Below the pieces are notes generated by a model that searched no databases, was not told where the DNA came from, and was given only the letters and a program-made list of their open reading frames with translations. The position numbers were made by a program, and so were the translations under genes. DNA of 64,000 nucleotides from Myxococcus hansupus (lineage in GTDB: Bacteria > Myxococcota > Myxococcia > Myxococcales > Myxococcaceae), in contig NZ_CP012109.1 in assembly GCF_000280925.3 (NCBI RefSeq), forward strand, positions 186,001 to 250,000, written 5' to 3'. Position 1 is the stretch's first letter. The number at the start of each line of letters is the position of its first letter. Of the stretch, positions 38,566 to 47,615 are shown one piece after another.

Positions 38566-39194
38566 GCCAGACGCCCGCGGACAACGTCGACGCGAAGCTG
38601 AAGGCCGCCGAGGACCATCTGCGCGGCGTGATGCTCGCGCTCCCGGAGACGACCGAGGAGTTCCCCTGGGGCCACCGCACGGCCAAGGTGAAGGGGAAGA
38701 TGTTCGTCATCCTCGCGCTGGACAACGACGGGCTGGGGGTCACCACCAAGCTCCCCGAGTCCCATGAGGCCGCGCTCACGCTGCCCTTCACCGAGCCCAC
38801 CGGCTACGGCCTGGGCAAGAGTGGCTGGGTGTCCTCGCGCTTCAAGCCGGGCAGCGAGGTCCCCATCGGGCTGCTGTCCCAGTGGATTCACGAGAGCTTT
38901 CGCGCCGTGGCGCCGCAGAAGGTGCTCAAGGCGCTGCTGGCGGCTGCGGCTGCTGGCGGCGGGAAGGCCCCGGCCGGAGCCGCGAAGCCCGTGGCCGGTG
39001 TACGGCGCGGCGCGGCGATGAAGCGTGCCCCGGACGGGAAGAAGCCCGCAGCGGGGAAGTCGGCGGCCGGTAAGAAATCCGTGGCGAAGCAGGCCCCGGC
39101 GCGCAAAGGTCCCGCGGTGCGGGCCGGCGCGAAGACGAAGACGTCCACGGCGAAGCGTGGCGCGGCGGTCGCGCCCCGGTCGAAGCGGCGGTGA
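38562..39194 (+). CDS. MmcQ/YjbR-like protein with histone-like basic tail
   Basis: A 210-residue protein in two parts. Residues 10-125 match the MmcQ/YjbR fold ([49 protein letters not shown]). Residues about 130-210 are a low-complexity Lys/Ala/Pro tail with many AAGK and KKS units, like histone H1 or myxobacterial nucleoid proteins. It overlaps the MCP gene (ATGA) and holds the place of the second gene of the dif locus. DNA binding is inferred from the tail; its role in the chemosensory operon is unknown. Confidence 0.75.
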   Translation: MSQTPADNVDAKLKAAEDHLRGVMLALPETTEEFPWGHRTAKVKGKMFVILALDNDGLGVTTKLPESHEAALTLPFTEPTGYGLGKSGWVSSRFKPGSEVPIGLLSQWIHESFRAVAPQKVLKALLAAAAAGGGKAPAGAAKPVAGVRRGAAMKRAPDGKKPAAGKSAAGKKSVAKQAPARKGPAVRAGAKTKTSTAKRGAAVAPRSKRR

Positions 39195-39233
39195 GCGGGC
39201 CGGTCATTTCAGAGCGGATAGAACGTTACTCCT

Positions 39234-39656
39234 GTGCGGCACGTCATCTTCCGGGTGGAGAAGGAGCGTTACGGGCTGCCGCTCTCGGCGGTGCGGGAGG
39301 TCGTCGTGCCTCCCGAGCGCTTCACCCGCGTGCCGCGCGCCCCGCCAGCGATTACAGGCGTAATGAATCTGCGCGGCCGGGTCGTGACGGTGGTAGAGCT
39401 GCGCCAGCTTTTGAGTCTTCCCGAGGGTCCTACCCCTCCCGGACGCGTGGTCCTGTTGGACCGTGGGAGAAGGGACCTGGGACTGTTGGTCACGGACGTA
39501 GACGGCATCGAAGCGGTGGAGCGGGTGAGCACGGCGCCAGGGAAGTTGACGCCTGCCATCCGGGGCGTCGCCAGGCTGGGTGGCCTGGGGGTAACGGTCC
39601 TGGACCCGGAAGGGTTGGACGCCGCGGTGGTTGCCTTGTTCACCCATTCCAAGTGA
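39234..39656 (+). CDS. difC: CheW-like coupling protein of Dif type
   Basis: A 140-residue CheW homologue with a GTG start at 39234. The SH3-like pattern is clear: FRVEKERYGLPLSAVREVV, RVPRAPPAITGVMNLRGRVV, PVVELRQLLSL-like block VVELRQLLSLPEG, and GLLVTDVDGIEAVERV. CheW links the MCP to the CheA kinase in the receptor array. The place in the operon fits DifC. No good ribosome site precedes GTG 39234, so translation may lean on coupling, although the previous stop is about 40 bases away. Confidence 0.82.
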   Translation: MRHVIFRVEKERYGLPLSAVREVVVPPERFTRVPRAPPAITGVMNLRGRVVTVVELRQLLSLPEGPTPPGRVVLLDRGRRDLGLLVTDVDGIEAVERVSTAPGKLTPAIRGVARLGGLGVTVLDPEGLDAAVVALFTHSK

Positions 39657-39725
39657 GTAGCCCCCTGGAAAGCGCGGATGCTAGTGTCCGCGCTCCTCAG
39701 GCGATTCGGAGGCGGAGTTCTTCAC

Positions 39726-40094
39726 ATGGCTAAGCGGGTCCTGGTCGTCGACGATGCCATCTTCATGCGCAACATGATCAAGGACATCTTTGCGTCTGGG
39801 GGGTTCGAGGTCGTCGGCGAGGCGGCCAACGGCCTGGAGGCCGTGGAGAAGTACAAGGAGCTCAAGCCCGACCTCACGACGATGGACATCGTCATGCCGT
39901 TCAAGAGCGGCATCGAGGCCACGCGTGAGATCATCAAGGCGGACAGCAGCGCGGTGGTCATCATGTGCTCGGCGCTGGGGCAGGAGAGCCTGGTGATGGA
40001 GGCCATCGAGGCGGGTGCCTCGGACTTCATCGTCAAGCCCTTCCGGGCCGAGGACGTGCTGGCCGTCGTGAAGAAGGTCCTGGGCGAGACGTGA
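39726..40094 (+). CDS. difD: CheY-like response regulator of Dif type
   Basis: A stand-alone 122-residue receiver domain; ATG 39726 (MAKRVLVVDD). The acidic pair is Asp9-Asp10, the phosphoacceptor is Asp54 in TTMDIVMP, and the switch residues are Ser82 (CSALG) and Lys104 (FIVKPF). All residues needed for phosphorylation and switching are present. In Myxococcus, DifD acts as a phosphate sink that damps exopolysaccharide production; that role is transferred by operon position. The earlier in-frame start at 39678 would add an unrelated 16 residues. Confidence 0.87.
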   Translation: MAKRVLVVDDAIFMRNMIKDIFASGGFEVVGEAANGLEAVEKYKELKPDLTTMDIVMPFKSGIEATREIIKADSSAVVIMCSALGQESLVMEAIEAGASDFIVKPFRAEDVLAVVKKVLGET

Positions 40095-40147
40095 GCGGTG
40101 CCGCGCGTGCGCGGGCCGTCCCCCCTTCCTGATTCGAGGCCGGGTCC

Positions 40148-42697
40148 ATGACGATGGACATGTCCCGCTACCTCGGGCTCTTCATCTCCGAGGCGACCGA
40201 CCACCTGGAAGCGCTCGGGCGTGACCTCGTGGAGCTCGAGCGCGAGGGTTCGTCCAGCGCGGTCGATTCGATGTTCCGCCACGCCCACTCCGTGAAGGGC
40301 ATGGCGTCGTCCATGGGCTTCGAGCCCATCGCCATCGTGGCGCACCGGGTGGAGGACCTCGTGGACGCCGTCCGTCAGGACCGCGGCCGCCTGGACCGGG
40401 ACCTGGTGGACCTGCTGCTGACCGCCGCCGACACCATGCTCGCGCAGGTGCGCTCGGTGGCGGAGGGCAAGCCGCCAGACGATGCCTCGGTGCTCCTGAC
40501 GCAGCTCGGCCAGCGCGTCACCGTCATGACGGGACACGCCCCAGCCGCCACGCGCGTGGCCAAGGTGACGGCCCTGAAGTCGGAGGGCGGCGCGGACTCC
40601 GGAGGCGATGCACCCGGCGGTGCGGGCTCGACGGATGGCGATTCGGGCACGGCCGCAACGGGCGCGTCGTCAGACGGCACGGGCTCGGCAGCAGGTGGCA
40701 CGGCGACCGGCGGCGCAGGCTCCACATCAGGCGGCATGGGCACGGCGACGGGCGGCTCCGATGTGGGCACCACGGGAAGGGCCACGGACGGCGGCGCCGG
40801 CTCGACGGGGTCGAGCGGGACAGGCGGCTCAGGGCCCTCCGACCCCGATGGAAATCCAGGCGGTGGGCCCGGCACGTCGGGCAGCGGCTCCGGCACCTCG
40901 GGTGGCTCCGCGCCCCCGCAAGGTTCGAGCGGTGGCCCAGGCACCAGTGGCCCCTCCGGCGCGAGCCTCGCATCCGGCGCGCACCCCACCAGCGGCTCCA
41001 CCGGTGCGAGCCTCTCCTCCCACGGAGCCTCATCCGGCGCGGGGCTGACGCTCACCTCGGCGCAGGTCTCCGCCGCGCCGCCGGAAGGCACCCACGGCAC
41101 CGTGGTCCCCCTCCATGGCCGCCGGGCCACGGACGCCGACCCGTCGCAGCGCCCCTCTCCCAACGACCTGGCGAACTCGCTGAAAGCGGCCGCCAGCGCC
41201 CCCTTGCCGGAGCCGCTGGCGCAGCGCTGGGCGGTGCGTCTGCGCATCGCGCCCACCTGCCAGGTGCCGGGCGTGCGCGCCTTCCTCGTCCACAAGCGCC
41301 TCACCAACCTGGGCACCCTGGTGGACCTCCGGCCCGCGCTGGAGGAGCTAAAGGCCGGCCGCATTCCGGACGGCAACATCCAGCTCGAGTTGGAGACGCC
41401 AGCGGGAGAAGCCGGCATCCACGCGGCCCTGAAGAACGTGGCCGAGGTGGAGGTCGTCTCGGTGAAGCCGGCGGTGGCCGCGCCCGTGGTGCCCACCATG
41501 GTCCCCGTGCCCGATGGCGGCCGGGCCCCGGCGGACACCGCGTCGCGCACGGTGCGCGTGCGCACGGAGCTCCTCGACTACTTCCTCGACACGGTGGGCG
41601 AGCTGATGCTCGCCACGGCCCGCCTGCGCGAAGTGGGCAAGGTGCTGCCGGAGAACACCCGCCCCGCATTGGAGGAGGGCGTCTACCGGCTGCACACGCT
41701 GGTGAAGGACCTGCACGACAAGGTGATGACGGCGCGCATGACGCCGCTGTCCCTCATCACCGATCGGCTGCCCCGGGCCGCGCGCGACATCGCCCGCCGC
41801 AAGGAGCGCGAGGTCGACCTGGTCATCACCGGCGCGGAAATCGAGCTGGATCGGGCCATCCTCGAGGAGCTGGCGGACCCGCTGCTCCACCTGCTGCGCA
41901 ACTGCATCGACCATGGCCTGGAGGCGCCCGAGGACCGGGCCGCCGCGAAGAAGGGGCCGCGCGGGCGGGTGCTGGTGGCGGTGAAGCGCGCCCGGGACCG
42001 GGTCATCATCGAGCTGGAAGATGACGGCCGGGGCATGGACCCGGCGAAGCTGAAGAACGCCGCGGTGTCGCGGGGCCTGCTCTCGCCGGAGGCGGCGGCG
42101 CGGATGACGGACCGCGAGGCCTTCATGCTGTCGTGCCTGCCGGGCGTGTCCACGGCGAAGGACATCACGGACATCTCCGGCCGCGGCGTGGGCATGGACG
42201 CGGTGAAGCGCGTGGTGGAGAACGTCGGCGGCACGCTCGAAATCGACAGCGAGCGCGGCCGGGGCACCCGCTTCACGCTGCGCCTTCCACTGACGGTGGC
42301 GGTGGTGCACCTGCTGCTGGTGGAGGTGGGGGAGGAAGTGTTCGGCCTGCCCATCGCCAAGGTGGTGGGCGCCACGGAGGCGGATGGGGAGTCCCTCAGC
42401 CGCAGCCGCGAGACGGCCCTGCTGCCTCACGGTAATTCGCTGTTGCCGGTCCACTCGCTGGATGCGTTGGTAGGTGTTCCTGCGCCTCGGAAGTTCGGCA
42501 CGCAGCCCTTCGTGGTGATGGACGGGGACTCCGGGCGGGTGGCGTTGGCGGTGGACCGTTTGCTGGGGCAGGAGGAAGTGGTGCTCAAGCCGCTGTCTCG
42601 GCCCCTGGACTTGCTGCCGGGCCTGTCCGGCGTCACCATTCTGGGAAGTGGGCGTCCGGTGTTCATCCTGGACGTGCCGAGGTTACTGACCGCGTGA
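40148..42697 (+). CDS. difE: CheA-type hybrid chemotaxis kinase of Dif type
   Basis: An 849-residue CheA. The Hpt domain (1-110) carries the phospho-His in FRHAHSVKGMA (His47). A Gly/Ser/Thr/Pro-rich disordered linker runs from about 145 to 310. A P2-like domain (LRIAPTCQVPGVRAFLV) is followed by dimerisation (LLDYFLDTVGELMLATARL), the HATPase with LLHLLRNCIDHGLEAPED, DDGRGMD and SGRGVGMDAVKR, and a CheW-like regulatory domain at about 720-849. It accepts signals from DifA/DifC and phosphorylates DifD. The linker is unusually long for CheA and is GC-rich, low-complexity coding DNA. Confidence 0.88.
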   Translation: MTMDMSRYLGLFISEATDHLEALGRDLVELEREGSSSAVDSMFRHAHSVKGMASSMGFEPIAIVAHRVEDLVDAVRQDRGRLDRDLVDLLLTAADTMLAQVRSVAEGKPPDDASVLLTQLGQRVTVMTGHAPAATRVAKVTALKSEGGADSGGDAPGGAGSTDGDSGTAATGASSDGTGSAAGGTATGGAGSTSGGMGTATGGSDVGTTGRATDGGAGSTGSSGTGGSGPSDPDGNPGGGPGTSGSGSGTSGGSAPPQGSSGGPGTSGPSGASLASGAHPTSGSTGASLSSHGASSGAGLTLTSAQVSAAPPEGTHGTVVPLHGRRATDADPSQRPSPNDLANSLKAAASAPLPEPLAQRWAVRLRIAPTCQVPGVRAFLVHKRLTNLGTLVDLRPALEELKAGRIPDGNIQLELETPAGEAGIHAALKNVAEVEVVSVKPAVAAPVVPTMVPVPDGGRAPADTASRTVRVRTELLDYFLDTVGELMLATARLREVGKVLPENTRPALEEGVYRLHTLVKDLHDKVMTARMTPLSLITDRLPRAARDIARRKEREVDLVITGAEIELDRAILEELADPLLHLLRNCIDHGLEAPEDRAAAKKGPRGRVLVAVKRARDRVIIELEDDGRGMDPAKLKNAAVSRGLLSPEAAARMTDREAFMLSCLPGVSTAKDITDISGRGVGMDAVKRVVENVGGTLEIDSERGRGTRFTLRLPLTVAVVHLLLVEVGEEVFGLPIAKVVGATEADGESLSRSRETALLPHGNSLLPVHSLDALVGVPAPRKFGTQPFVVMDGDSGRVALAVDRLLGQEEVVLKPLSRPLDLLPGLSGVTILGSGRPVFILDVPRLLTA

Positions 42698-43296
42698 GCC
42701 AGCCTTTGCCCAGCGACGCGCAACTCGACGCCCTGCGCGAGGTGGCCAACATCGGTTGTGGCCACGCGGCCAATGCCCTCTCCCGGTTGATGGGGGGGCG
42801 CAAGGTGGACCTCTCCATTCCCCGCGTGGTGCTGACGCGCCCCTCGGACGCCGCTGGACTCCTGGGCGGGGACGCGCCGGTGGTGGCCGCGTGGCTCGGC
42901 ATCGAGGGGGGGCTGCGCGGAGTCCTGCTCCTGGCGTTGCCGCAGGAGGATGGCAACGCGTTGGAGGCCCTGCTCCTGAACGGCCAGCCCGCGATTCATC
43001 AGGTCGAGCGCGACAGCGTGGTGGCGGAGACGGCCAACATCGTCGCCAGCGCGTGCCTGTCCGCCATGGGGCGGCTGACGGGATGGCGGCTGGTGCCCAC
43101 CGTGCCCACGGTGCGGCGCGGCAGCGCGGACGGCGTGGTGTCCGACGCGGTGGGGCAGGTGGAAGGGGATGCCAGCCGCGTGGTGGTGCTGGAGGCCCGC
43201 TTCCTCGCGACCGCGGCGCCCCCGGTGGGCGGTCAGCTCCTGCTGGTGTTGGAGCGGGACAGCATCCGCGACCTGTTGGCGCGGCTGGGCGTGTAG
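42694..43296 (+). CDS. difG: CheC-type phosphatase of Dif type
   Basis: A 200-residue CheC homologue. The GTG start at 42694 overlaps the CheA stop (GTGA). The two active-site helices typical of CheC are present: REVANIGCGHAANALSRL, with E-x3-N, and VVAETANIVASACLSAMG, also E-x2-N. CheC proteins remove phosphate from CheY-P. DifG acts on DifD in Myxococcus, and the operon position supports the same here. It is the last of the chemosensory genes before larB, only 25 bases away. Confidence 0.85.
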   Translation: MSQPLPSDAQLDALREVANIGCGHAANALSRLMGGRKVDLSIPRVVLTRPSDAAGLLGGDAPVVAAWLGIEGGLRGVLLLALPQEDGNALEALLLNGQPAIHQVERDSVVAETANIVASACLSAMGRLTGWRLVPTVPTVRRGSADGVVSDAVGQVEGDASRVVVLEARFLATAAPPVGGQLLLVLERDSIRDLLARLGV

Positions 43297-43321
43297 CCCG
43301 TTTCGCGATAGACGGGCGCCC

Positions 43322-44074
43322 ATGGATGAGAAGGCGCTGAAGCAACTGCTGGGCAGCGTGAAGTCCGGCCGGGTCTCGGTGGACGACGCGGTGGGCAAGT
43401 TGAAGGACCTGCCCTTCGCCGAGCTGGGCTACGCGACGCTCGACACGCACCGCAACCTGCGCTTCGGCTTCCCGGAAGTGGTGCTGGGCGAGCCCAAGAC
43501 GGTCGAGCAGCTCCTGGGCATCGTCGGCGCGCTGGTGGAGCGCAAGCAGACGGTGCTGGTGACGCGGCTCCAGCCGGAGAAGGCGGAGGCCCTGGTGGCG
43601 CGGTTTCCCAAGGGCGAGTACCACCCGGTGGCGCGCATCTTCCATCTCAAGCAGGGCAAGGTGCGCGCGGGCCGCGTGGCCGTGGTGACGGCGGGCACCA
43701 GCGACATCCCCGTGGCGGAGGAGGCGGCGGTGACGGCCGAGGCCCTGGGCGCCGAGGTGCGCCGCGTCTACGACGTGGGCGTGGCGGGCATCCACCGGCT
43801 GCTGCGGCGCCGGGAGGAAATCCAGGAGTGCCACGCGGCCGTGGTGGTGGCGGGCATGGAGGGCGCGCTGGCCAGCGCGTTGGGCGGGCTGGTGGGCATT
43901 CCGGTGGTCGCGGTGCCCACGTCGGTGGGCTACGGCGCCAACTTCAAGGGCGTGTCCGCGCTGCTGGCGATGGTGAACTCGTGCGCCTCCAACGTGGCCA
44001 CGGTGAACATCGACAATGGCTTCGGCGGCGGCTTCTACGCGGCCCTCATCTCCCGAACGAAGGGGCGCAGGTGA
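43322..44074 (+). CDS. larB: Nickel-pincer cofactor biosynthesis protein LarB
   Basis: A 250-residue LarB, starting at ATG 43322. It is related to the PurE fold: VAVVTAGTSDIPVAEEAAVT, then VYDVGVAGIHRLLRR, AAVVVAGMEGALASALGGLV and PTSVGYGANFKGVSALLAM. LarB carboxylates and hydrolyses nicotinic acid adenine dinucleotide, the first step towards the nickel-pincer nucleotide of lactate racemase. larC follows at once. larE and larA are not in this window. Confidence 0.9.
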   Translation: MDEKALKQLLGSVKSGRVSVDDAVGKLKDLPFAELGYATLDTHRNLRFGFPEVVLGEPKTVEQLLGIVGALVERKQTVLVTRLQPEKAEALVARFPKGEYHPVARIFHLKQGKVRAGRVAVVTAGTSDIPVAEEAAVTAEALGAEVRRVYDVGVAGIHRLLRRREEIQECHAAVVVAGMEGALASALGGLVGIPVVAVPTSVGYGANFKGVSALLAMVNSCASNVATVNIDNGFGGGFYAALISRTKGRR

Positions 44075-44079
44075 GCACC

Positions 44080-45252
44080 ATGCGACGCATCCTCTACCTG
44101 GAGCCGGTGGGCGGCATCGCCGGGGACATGTTCCTGGCGGCGGGGCTGGACCTGGGCCTTCAGCCCGCGGAGCTGGAGCGCGCCTTGTCGGGCCTGCGTG
44201 TTCCGGGGTGGAAGCTGGCCGTGAGCCGCGCGGCGCGCCACGCCATCAGCGGCACGCACCTGGACGTGGTGCTGGACACGCGCGAGGCGCATCCGCACCG
44301 GGCCTACGCGGACATCCGCCGCCTCATCGAGGACGCGGACACGCTGCCGCCCCGGGCGAAGGAGCGGGCGCTGGCGGTGTTCCGCGCCATCGGTGAGGCC
44401 GAGGCGAAGGTGCACGGCGTGTCCATTGACGACATCCACTTCCATGAAGTGGGCGCGGTGGACTCCATCGTCGACATCTGCGGCGCGGCGGTGGTGCTGG
44501 AGTTGCTGGGCAACCCGGAGGTCTACGCCGCGCCGCCGCCGCTGGGCAGCGGCACCATTCGAGTGGCCCACGGCGCCATGCCCATCCCCGTGCCCGCGAC
44601 GTTGGAGCTGCTTCGCGACGTGCCCGTGCGCTTCGAGGGCGTGGGCGAGCTGACGACGCCCACGGGCGCGGCGCTGCTCAAGGTGCTGACGCACATCGGC
44701 CACCCGCCGAACTTCATCGTGGAGAAGGTGGGCTACGGGGTCGGCACCAAGGACTTCAAGGACCGGCCCAACGTGCTGCGCGCGTCGCTGGGGCGGATGG
44801 AGCAGTCCGGTACGGACGGGCTCTGGGTGGTGGAGGCGAACCTGGACGACGCCACGCCGCAGCTCCTGGGGCACCTGCTGGAGCGGCTGCTCGCGGTGGG
44901 CGCGCTGGATGCGTGGGTGACGCCGGTGGTGATGAAGAAGAGCCGGCCGGGGCACCTGCTGAGCGCGCTGGTGGAGGGTGGCAAGCGTGAGACGGTGGTG
45001 GACGCGGTGCTGAGCGAGTCCACCACGCTGGGCGTGCGCTACCACCGCGTGGAGCGTCAGGCGCTGGAGCGCGACTGGGTGGAGGTGGAGACGCCGTGGG
45101 GCAAGGTCCGCGTGAAGCGCGGGCTGCTCCAGGGCGCGGTGCTCAACGCCCACCCCGAGTTCGAGGACTGCCGCCAGGTGGCGGAGGCCGCGGGGGTGCC
45201 CGTGAAGCAGGTGATGGCCGCGGCGGTGGCGGCGCTCGGCCAGAAGGACTGA
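44080..45252 (+). CDS. larC: Nickel insertion protein LarC
   Basis: A 390-residue LarC. ATG 44080 has AGGTGA five bases upstream; GTG 44071, overlapping the larB stop, is the alternative start. The LarC N-terminus YLEPVGGIAGDMFLAAGLDL, DDIHFHEVGAVDSIVDICG, GAMPIPVPATLELLRDV and LTTPTGAALLKVL are all present. LarC inserts nickel, using CTP, into the pincer nucleotide. Some species make it through a frameshift between two genes; here it is a single frame. It is the last gene of the block and is convergent with the VOC gene. Confidence 0.9.
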   Translation: MRRILYLEPVGGIAGDMFLAAGLDLGLQPAELERALSGLRVPGWKLAVSRAARHAISGTHLDVVLDTREAHPHRAYADIRRLIEDADTLPPRAKERALAVFRAIGEAEAKVHGVSIDDIHFHEVGAVDSIVDICGAAVVLELLGNPEVYAAPPPLGSGTIRVAHGAMPIPVPATLELLRDVPVRFEGVGELTTPTGAALLKVLTHIGHPPNFIVEKVGYGVGTKDFKDRPNVLRASLGRMEQSGTDGLWVVEANLDDATPQLLGHLLERLLAVGALDAWVTPVVMKKSRPGHLLSALVEGGKRETVVDAVLSESTTLGVRYHRVERQALERDWVEVETPWGKVRVKRGLLQGAVLNAHPEFEDCRQVAEAAGVPVKQVMAAAVAALGQKD

Positions 45253-45270
45253 GCGCCGCGCGTCACGCGA

Positions 45271-46059
45271 CTACATCTCCGGGGACGTCTCGGACAGGTG
45301 GATGACGACGAAGGTCGCGCCCGCGGGGTCCTCGACGACGGCGAGGCGGCCGTAGGGGGAGTCCTCGGGCGGGCTGTGGACCTTGCCGCCCATCTCGGTG
45401 ACGTGCTTCACGGCCACGTCGGCGTCCGGCACCGCGAAGTAGTTCATCCAATGGGAAGGCGCCTCGGCGGGCCACTTCGCATCCATCTGCAGCACGCCGC
45501 CCACCGGCGTCTTGCCCTTGTGCAGGGTCCAGTACTGCATGTCCCCCATGCCCTCGAGCTTCTTCGCCTCGAAGCCGAAGACGGCGGAATAGAAGGCGAT
45601 GGCCTTGGCCGCGTCGCGCGTGTTCACCTCGCGCCACGTCATGGCGCCCGGCTCGTGTTCGACCTGCGCGCCCTGGTGCTTGAGGGGCTGCCACAAGCCG
45701 AAGTGCGCGCCCGTGGGGTCCGAACAGATGGCGAGCCGGCCCTGGTCGAACACGTCCATGGGCCCCATGCCCACCTGGCCACCGTGCTTGCGGACCGTCT
45801 CGGCCATGGCGTCGATGTCCTCGACGCCGAAGTAACACGTCCACGCCGGAGGCCCGTTCATCCCAGGCGGCAACTGCCCCATGCCCGCGGCGTTGAGCCC
45901 GTTCACCTTGCACGTGGTGTAGAAGTGCGTGTCCTTCGTACCGACGTCGAACGACCAGCCCAGCAGCGGGCCATAGAAGGCGCGGGCCTTCTCCAGGTCC
46001 GGCGTCATCAGGTCCATCCAGACGGGGGTTCCCATCTCCGGCGTCTTGATTTCGGACAT
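45271..46059 (-). CDS. VOC-family protein with two modules
   Basis: A 262-residue protein with two vicinal-oxygen-chelate domains. Module 1 covers about residues 10-125 (PVWMDLMTPDLEKARAFYG, to RLAICSDPTGAHFGLWQP); module 2 covers about 138-258 (WREVNTRDAAKAIAFYSAVF, to RLAVVEDPAGATFVVIHL). Glyoxalases and dioxygenases share this fold; the substrate is unknown. It resembles a doubled version of the one-module protein at 17305-17700. The stop lies 18 bases beyond the larC stop on the other strand. Confidence 0.8.
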   Translation of the reverse strand: MSEIKTPEMGTPVWMDLMTPDLEKARAFYGPLLGWSFDVGTKDTHFYTTCKVNGLNAAGMGQLPPGMNGPPAWTCYFGVEDIDAMAETVRKHGGQVGMGPMDVFDQGRLAICSDPTGAHFGLWQPLKHQGAQVEHEPGAMTWREVNTRDAAKAIAFYSAVFGFEAKKLEGMGDMQYWTLHKGKTPVGGVLQMDAKWPAEAPSHWMNYFAVPDADVAVKHVTEMGGKVHSPPEDSPYGRLAVVEDPAGATFVVIHLSETSPEM

Positions 46060-46165
46060 CGTGCGTTCCTCGCGGGGTGTGTGGCCCGAACGTCTTCGGG
46101 CGCCCGCACCCTAATCACGATTCCGCGCGAAGGATGCGGCACATCGATGGCAAGGCGCGCGGTGG

Positions 46166-47557
46166 CTACACGGGCAGCCGCACCTGGATGCGCGTGCCGC
46201 CGTGCTCGGCGCGGACGCGGAGGTCTCCGCCGTGGCGCTCGACGATGCGCCGACAGACGTCCAGGCCCATGCCCGCCGCGTGGGGCTTCGTGCTGAAGAA
46301 GGGCTCGAAGACGCGGGGCAGCAAGTCCCGGGGAATGCCGGGGCCATCGTCCGAAACCTCGACGACGACGTGCGCCTCCTCCTTCCAGGTGCGCAGCCGC
46401 ATGCGGCCCCCGCGCTCGCCCAGGGCCTCCAGCGCGTTGAGCATCAGTTGCGTCCAGAGTTCATCCAGCGCGACGCCCTCCGCCTTCAGGCGGGGCAGGT
46501 CGGAGGTGAACTCGCGCTCCACGGTGAGGCGCTCGCCCTGGAGCCGGTGACTCAGCACGGACAGCGCGTGCTCCAGTCCCTCATGGACGTCCAGGTCCTC
46601 GCGCGGCACGGGGTCCATGAAGGCGTAGGCCTTCACGCCCTCGACGAGCGCGGAGACGCGCGTCGTTCCGCGCGCCACTTCGGCCAGGAGCACGTCGCAG
46701 CTCACCGCGACCACCAGCCACGCGAGCACATCCCCCAGCAGCGCGCCGCCCACGCGCGTCGCCACCGACTCCAGCCACGCCACGTCCAGGCCCGAGGCCA
46801 CCAACGCGGGCGCGCTGTCCCACGCATCCCGCACGCCGCGCGCCTCCAGCCACGAGCCCACCGCCTCCTCGCGCTCGGCGCGGACCAGCGGCTCCAGCGG
46901 GGGCGAGGTCCGGCCGCGCTCCGCGGCTTCCCGGGGAAGGGCCAGCAGCACGCTGCGTTGGGGCAGGGACAGCCCGAGCTCACCCAGGGCCATGGCGCGC
47001 GCGGACACCGTGGCCATCAGTGAGCACAGCCGCGCCGCGCTCCGATGGGCCACCGCCGCGGGGCTGCCCAGCTCCGCGCCCAGCTCCGCGGCCATGCGGC
47101 CCACGGGGAGGAGCTCCACCTGGGGGCGGACTTCCTGCGCCTGCTGCTGCTGCGAGCGCTGGGAAGCCAGCTCCATCAACCCGCGGCTGAGCGCGGGGGC
47201 CAGGCGCAGCAGCTCCCAGAACGTCGCGGGCTCCAGCCGCAGCAGCCGCACGTCCGTCACCGCGTCGCCGCTGGTGGGGTAGGGGGCGTTGAGGAAGAGG
47301 ATGATTTCGCCGAAGAGGTCGCCTGCCTCCAGGGCGAACGTCGGGACGGCTTCGGCCCCCGTGCGCCGGCTCCACTGCGTGCGGCCCTCCAGGATGATGG
47401 AGAGGCCATCCGCCGGAGCGCCTTGCTCGGCGATGCGCGTGCCCGCGGGGAAGTGGAGCTGACGGCCGTGGTCCGCCATCCAGCGGAGCTGGTCCCCGGT
47501 GAGCCGGGCGAACAGCGGCACCTGGCGCAGTGCTGCGACGATGTCCTCGCTTCCCAT
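46166..47557 (-). CDS. Cyclic-nucleotide-binding domain plus histidine-kinase-type ATPase
   Basis: A 463-residue protein with a cNMP-binding domain at the N-terminus (RQLHFPAGTRIAEQGAPADG, GDLFGEIILFLNAPYPTSGD). A helical linker follows, then an HATPase domain (LMLNALEALGERGGRMRL, DDGPGIPRDLLPRVFEPFFS, GMGLDVCRRIVERHGG). I see no standard HisKA phosphoacceptor; the segment before the ATPase is TTRVSALVEGVKAYAFMD, as in a myxobacterial family of such proteins. Regulation by a cyclic nucleotide or by a partner is plausible. It lies upstream of, and on the same strand as, the two-module VOC gene; the gap is about 105 bases. Confidence 0.78.
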   Translation of the reverse strand: MGSEDIVAALRQVPLFARLTGDQLRWMADHGRQLHFPAGTRIAEQGAPADGLSIILEGRTQWSRRTGAEAVPTFALEAGDLFGEIILFLNAPYPTSGDAVTDVRLLRLEPATFWELLRLAPALSRGLMELASQRSQQQQAQEVRPQVELLPVGRMAAELGAELGSPAAVAHRSAARLCSLMATVSARAMALGELGLSLPQRSVLLALPREAAERGRTSPPLEPLVRAEREEAVGSWLEARGVRDAWDSAPALVASGLDVAWLESVATRVGGALLGDVLAWLVVAVSCDVLLAEVARGTTRVSALVEGVKAYAFMDPVPREDLDVHEGLEHALSVLSHRLQGERLTVEREFTSDLPRLKAEGVALDELWTQLMLNALEALGERGGRMRLRTWKEEAHVVVEVSDDGPGIPRDLLPRVFEPFFSTKPHAAGMGLDVCRRIVERHGGDLRVRAEHGGTRIQVRLPV

Positions 47558-47615
47558 GGGCCGGGATGCTGCCTTGCCCGGCCAGGGAGTCCATCGGATT
47601 CGGCGGGGGCGCGCG

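Noticed and set aside
40527..41048. Separate genes in the Gly/Ser-rich part of cheA
   Set aside because: The alternative frames are low-complexity by-products of the disordered linker. The CheA frame is continuous through it.
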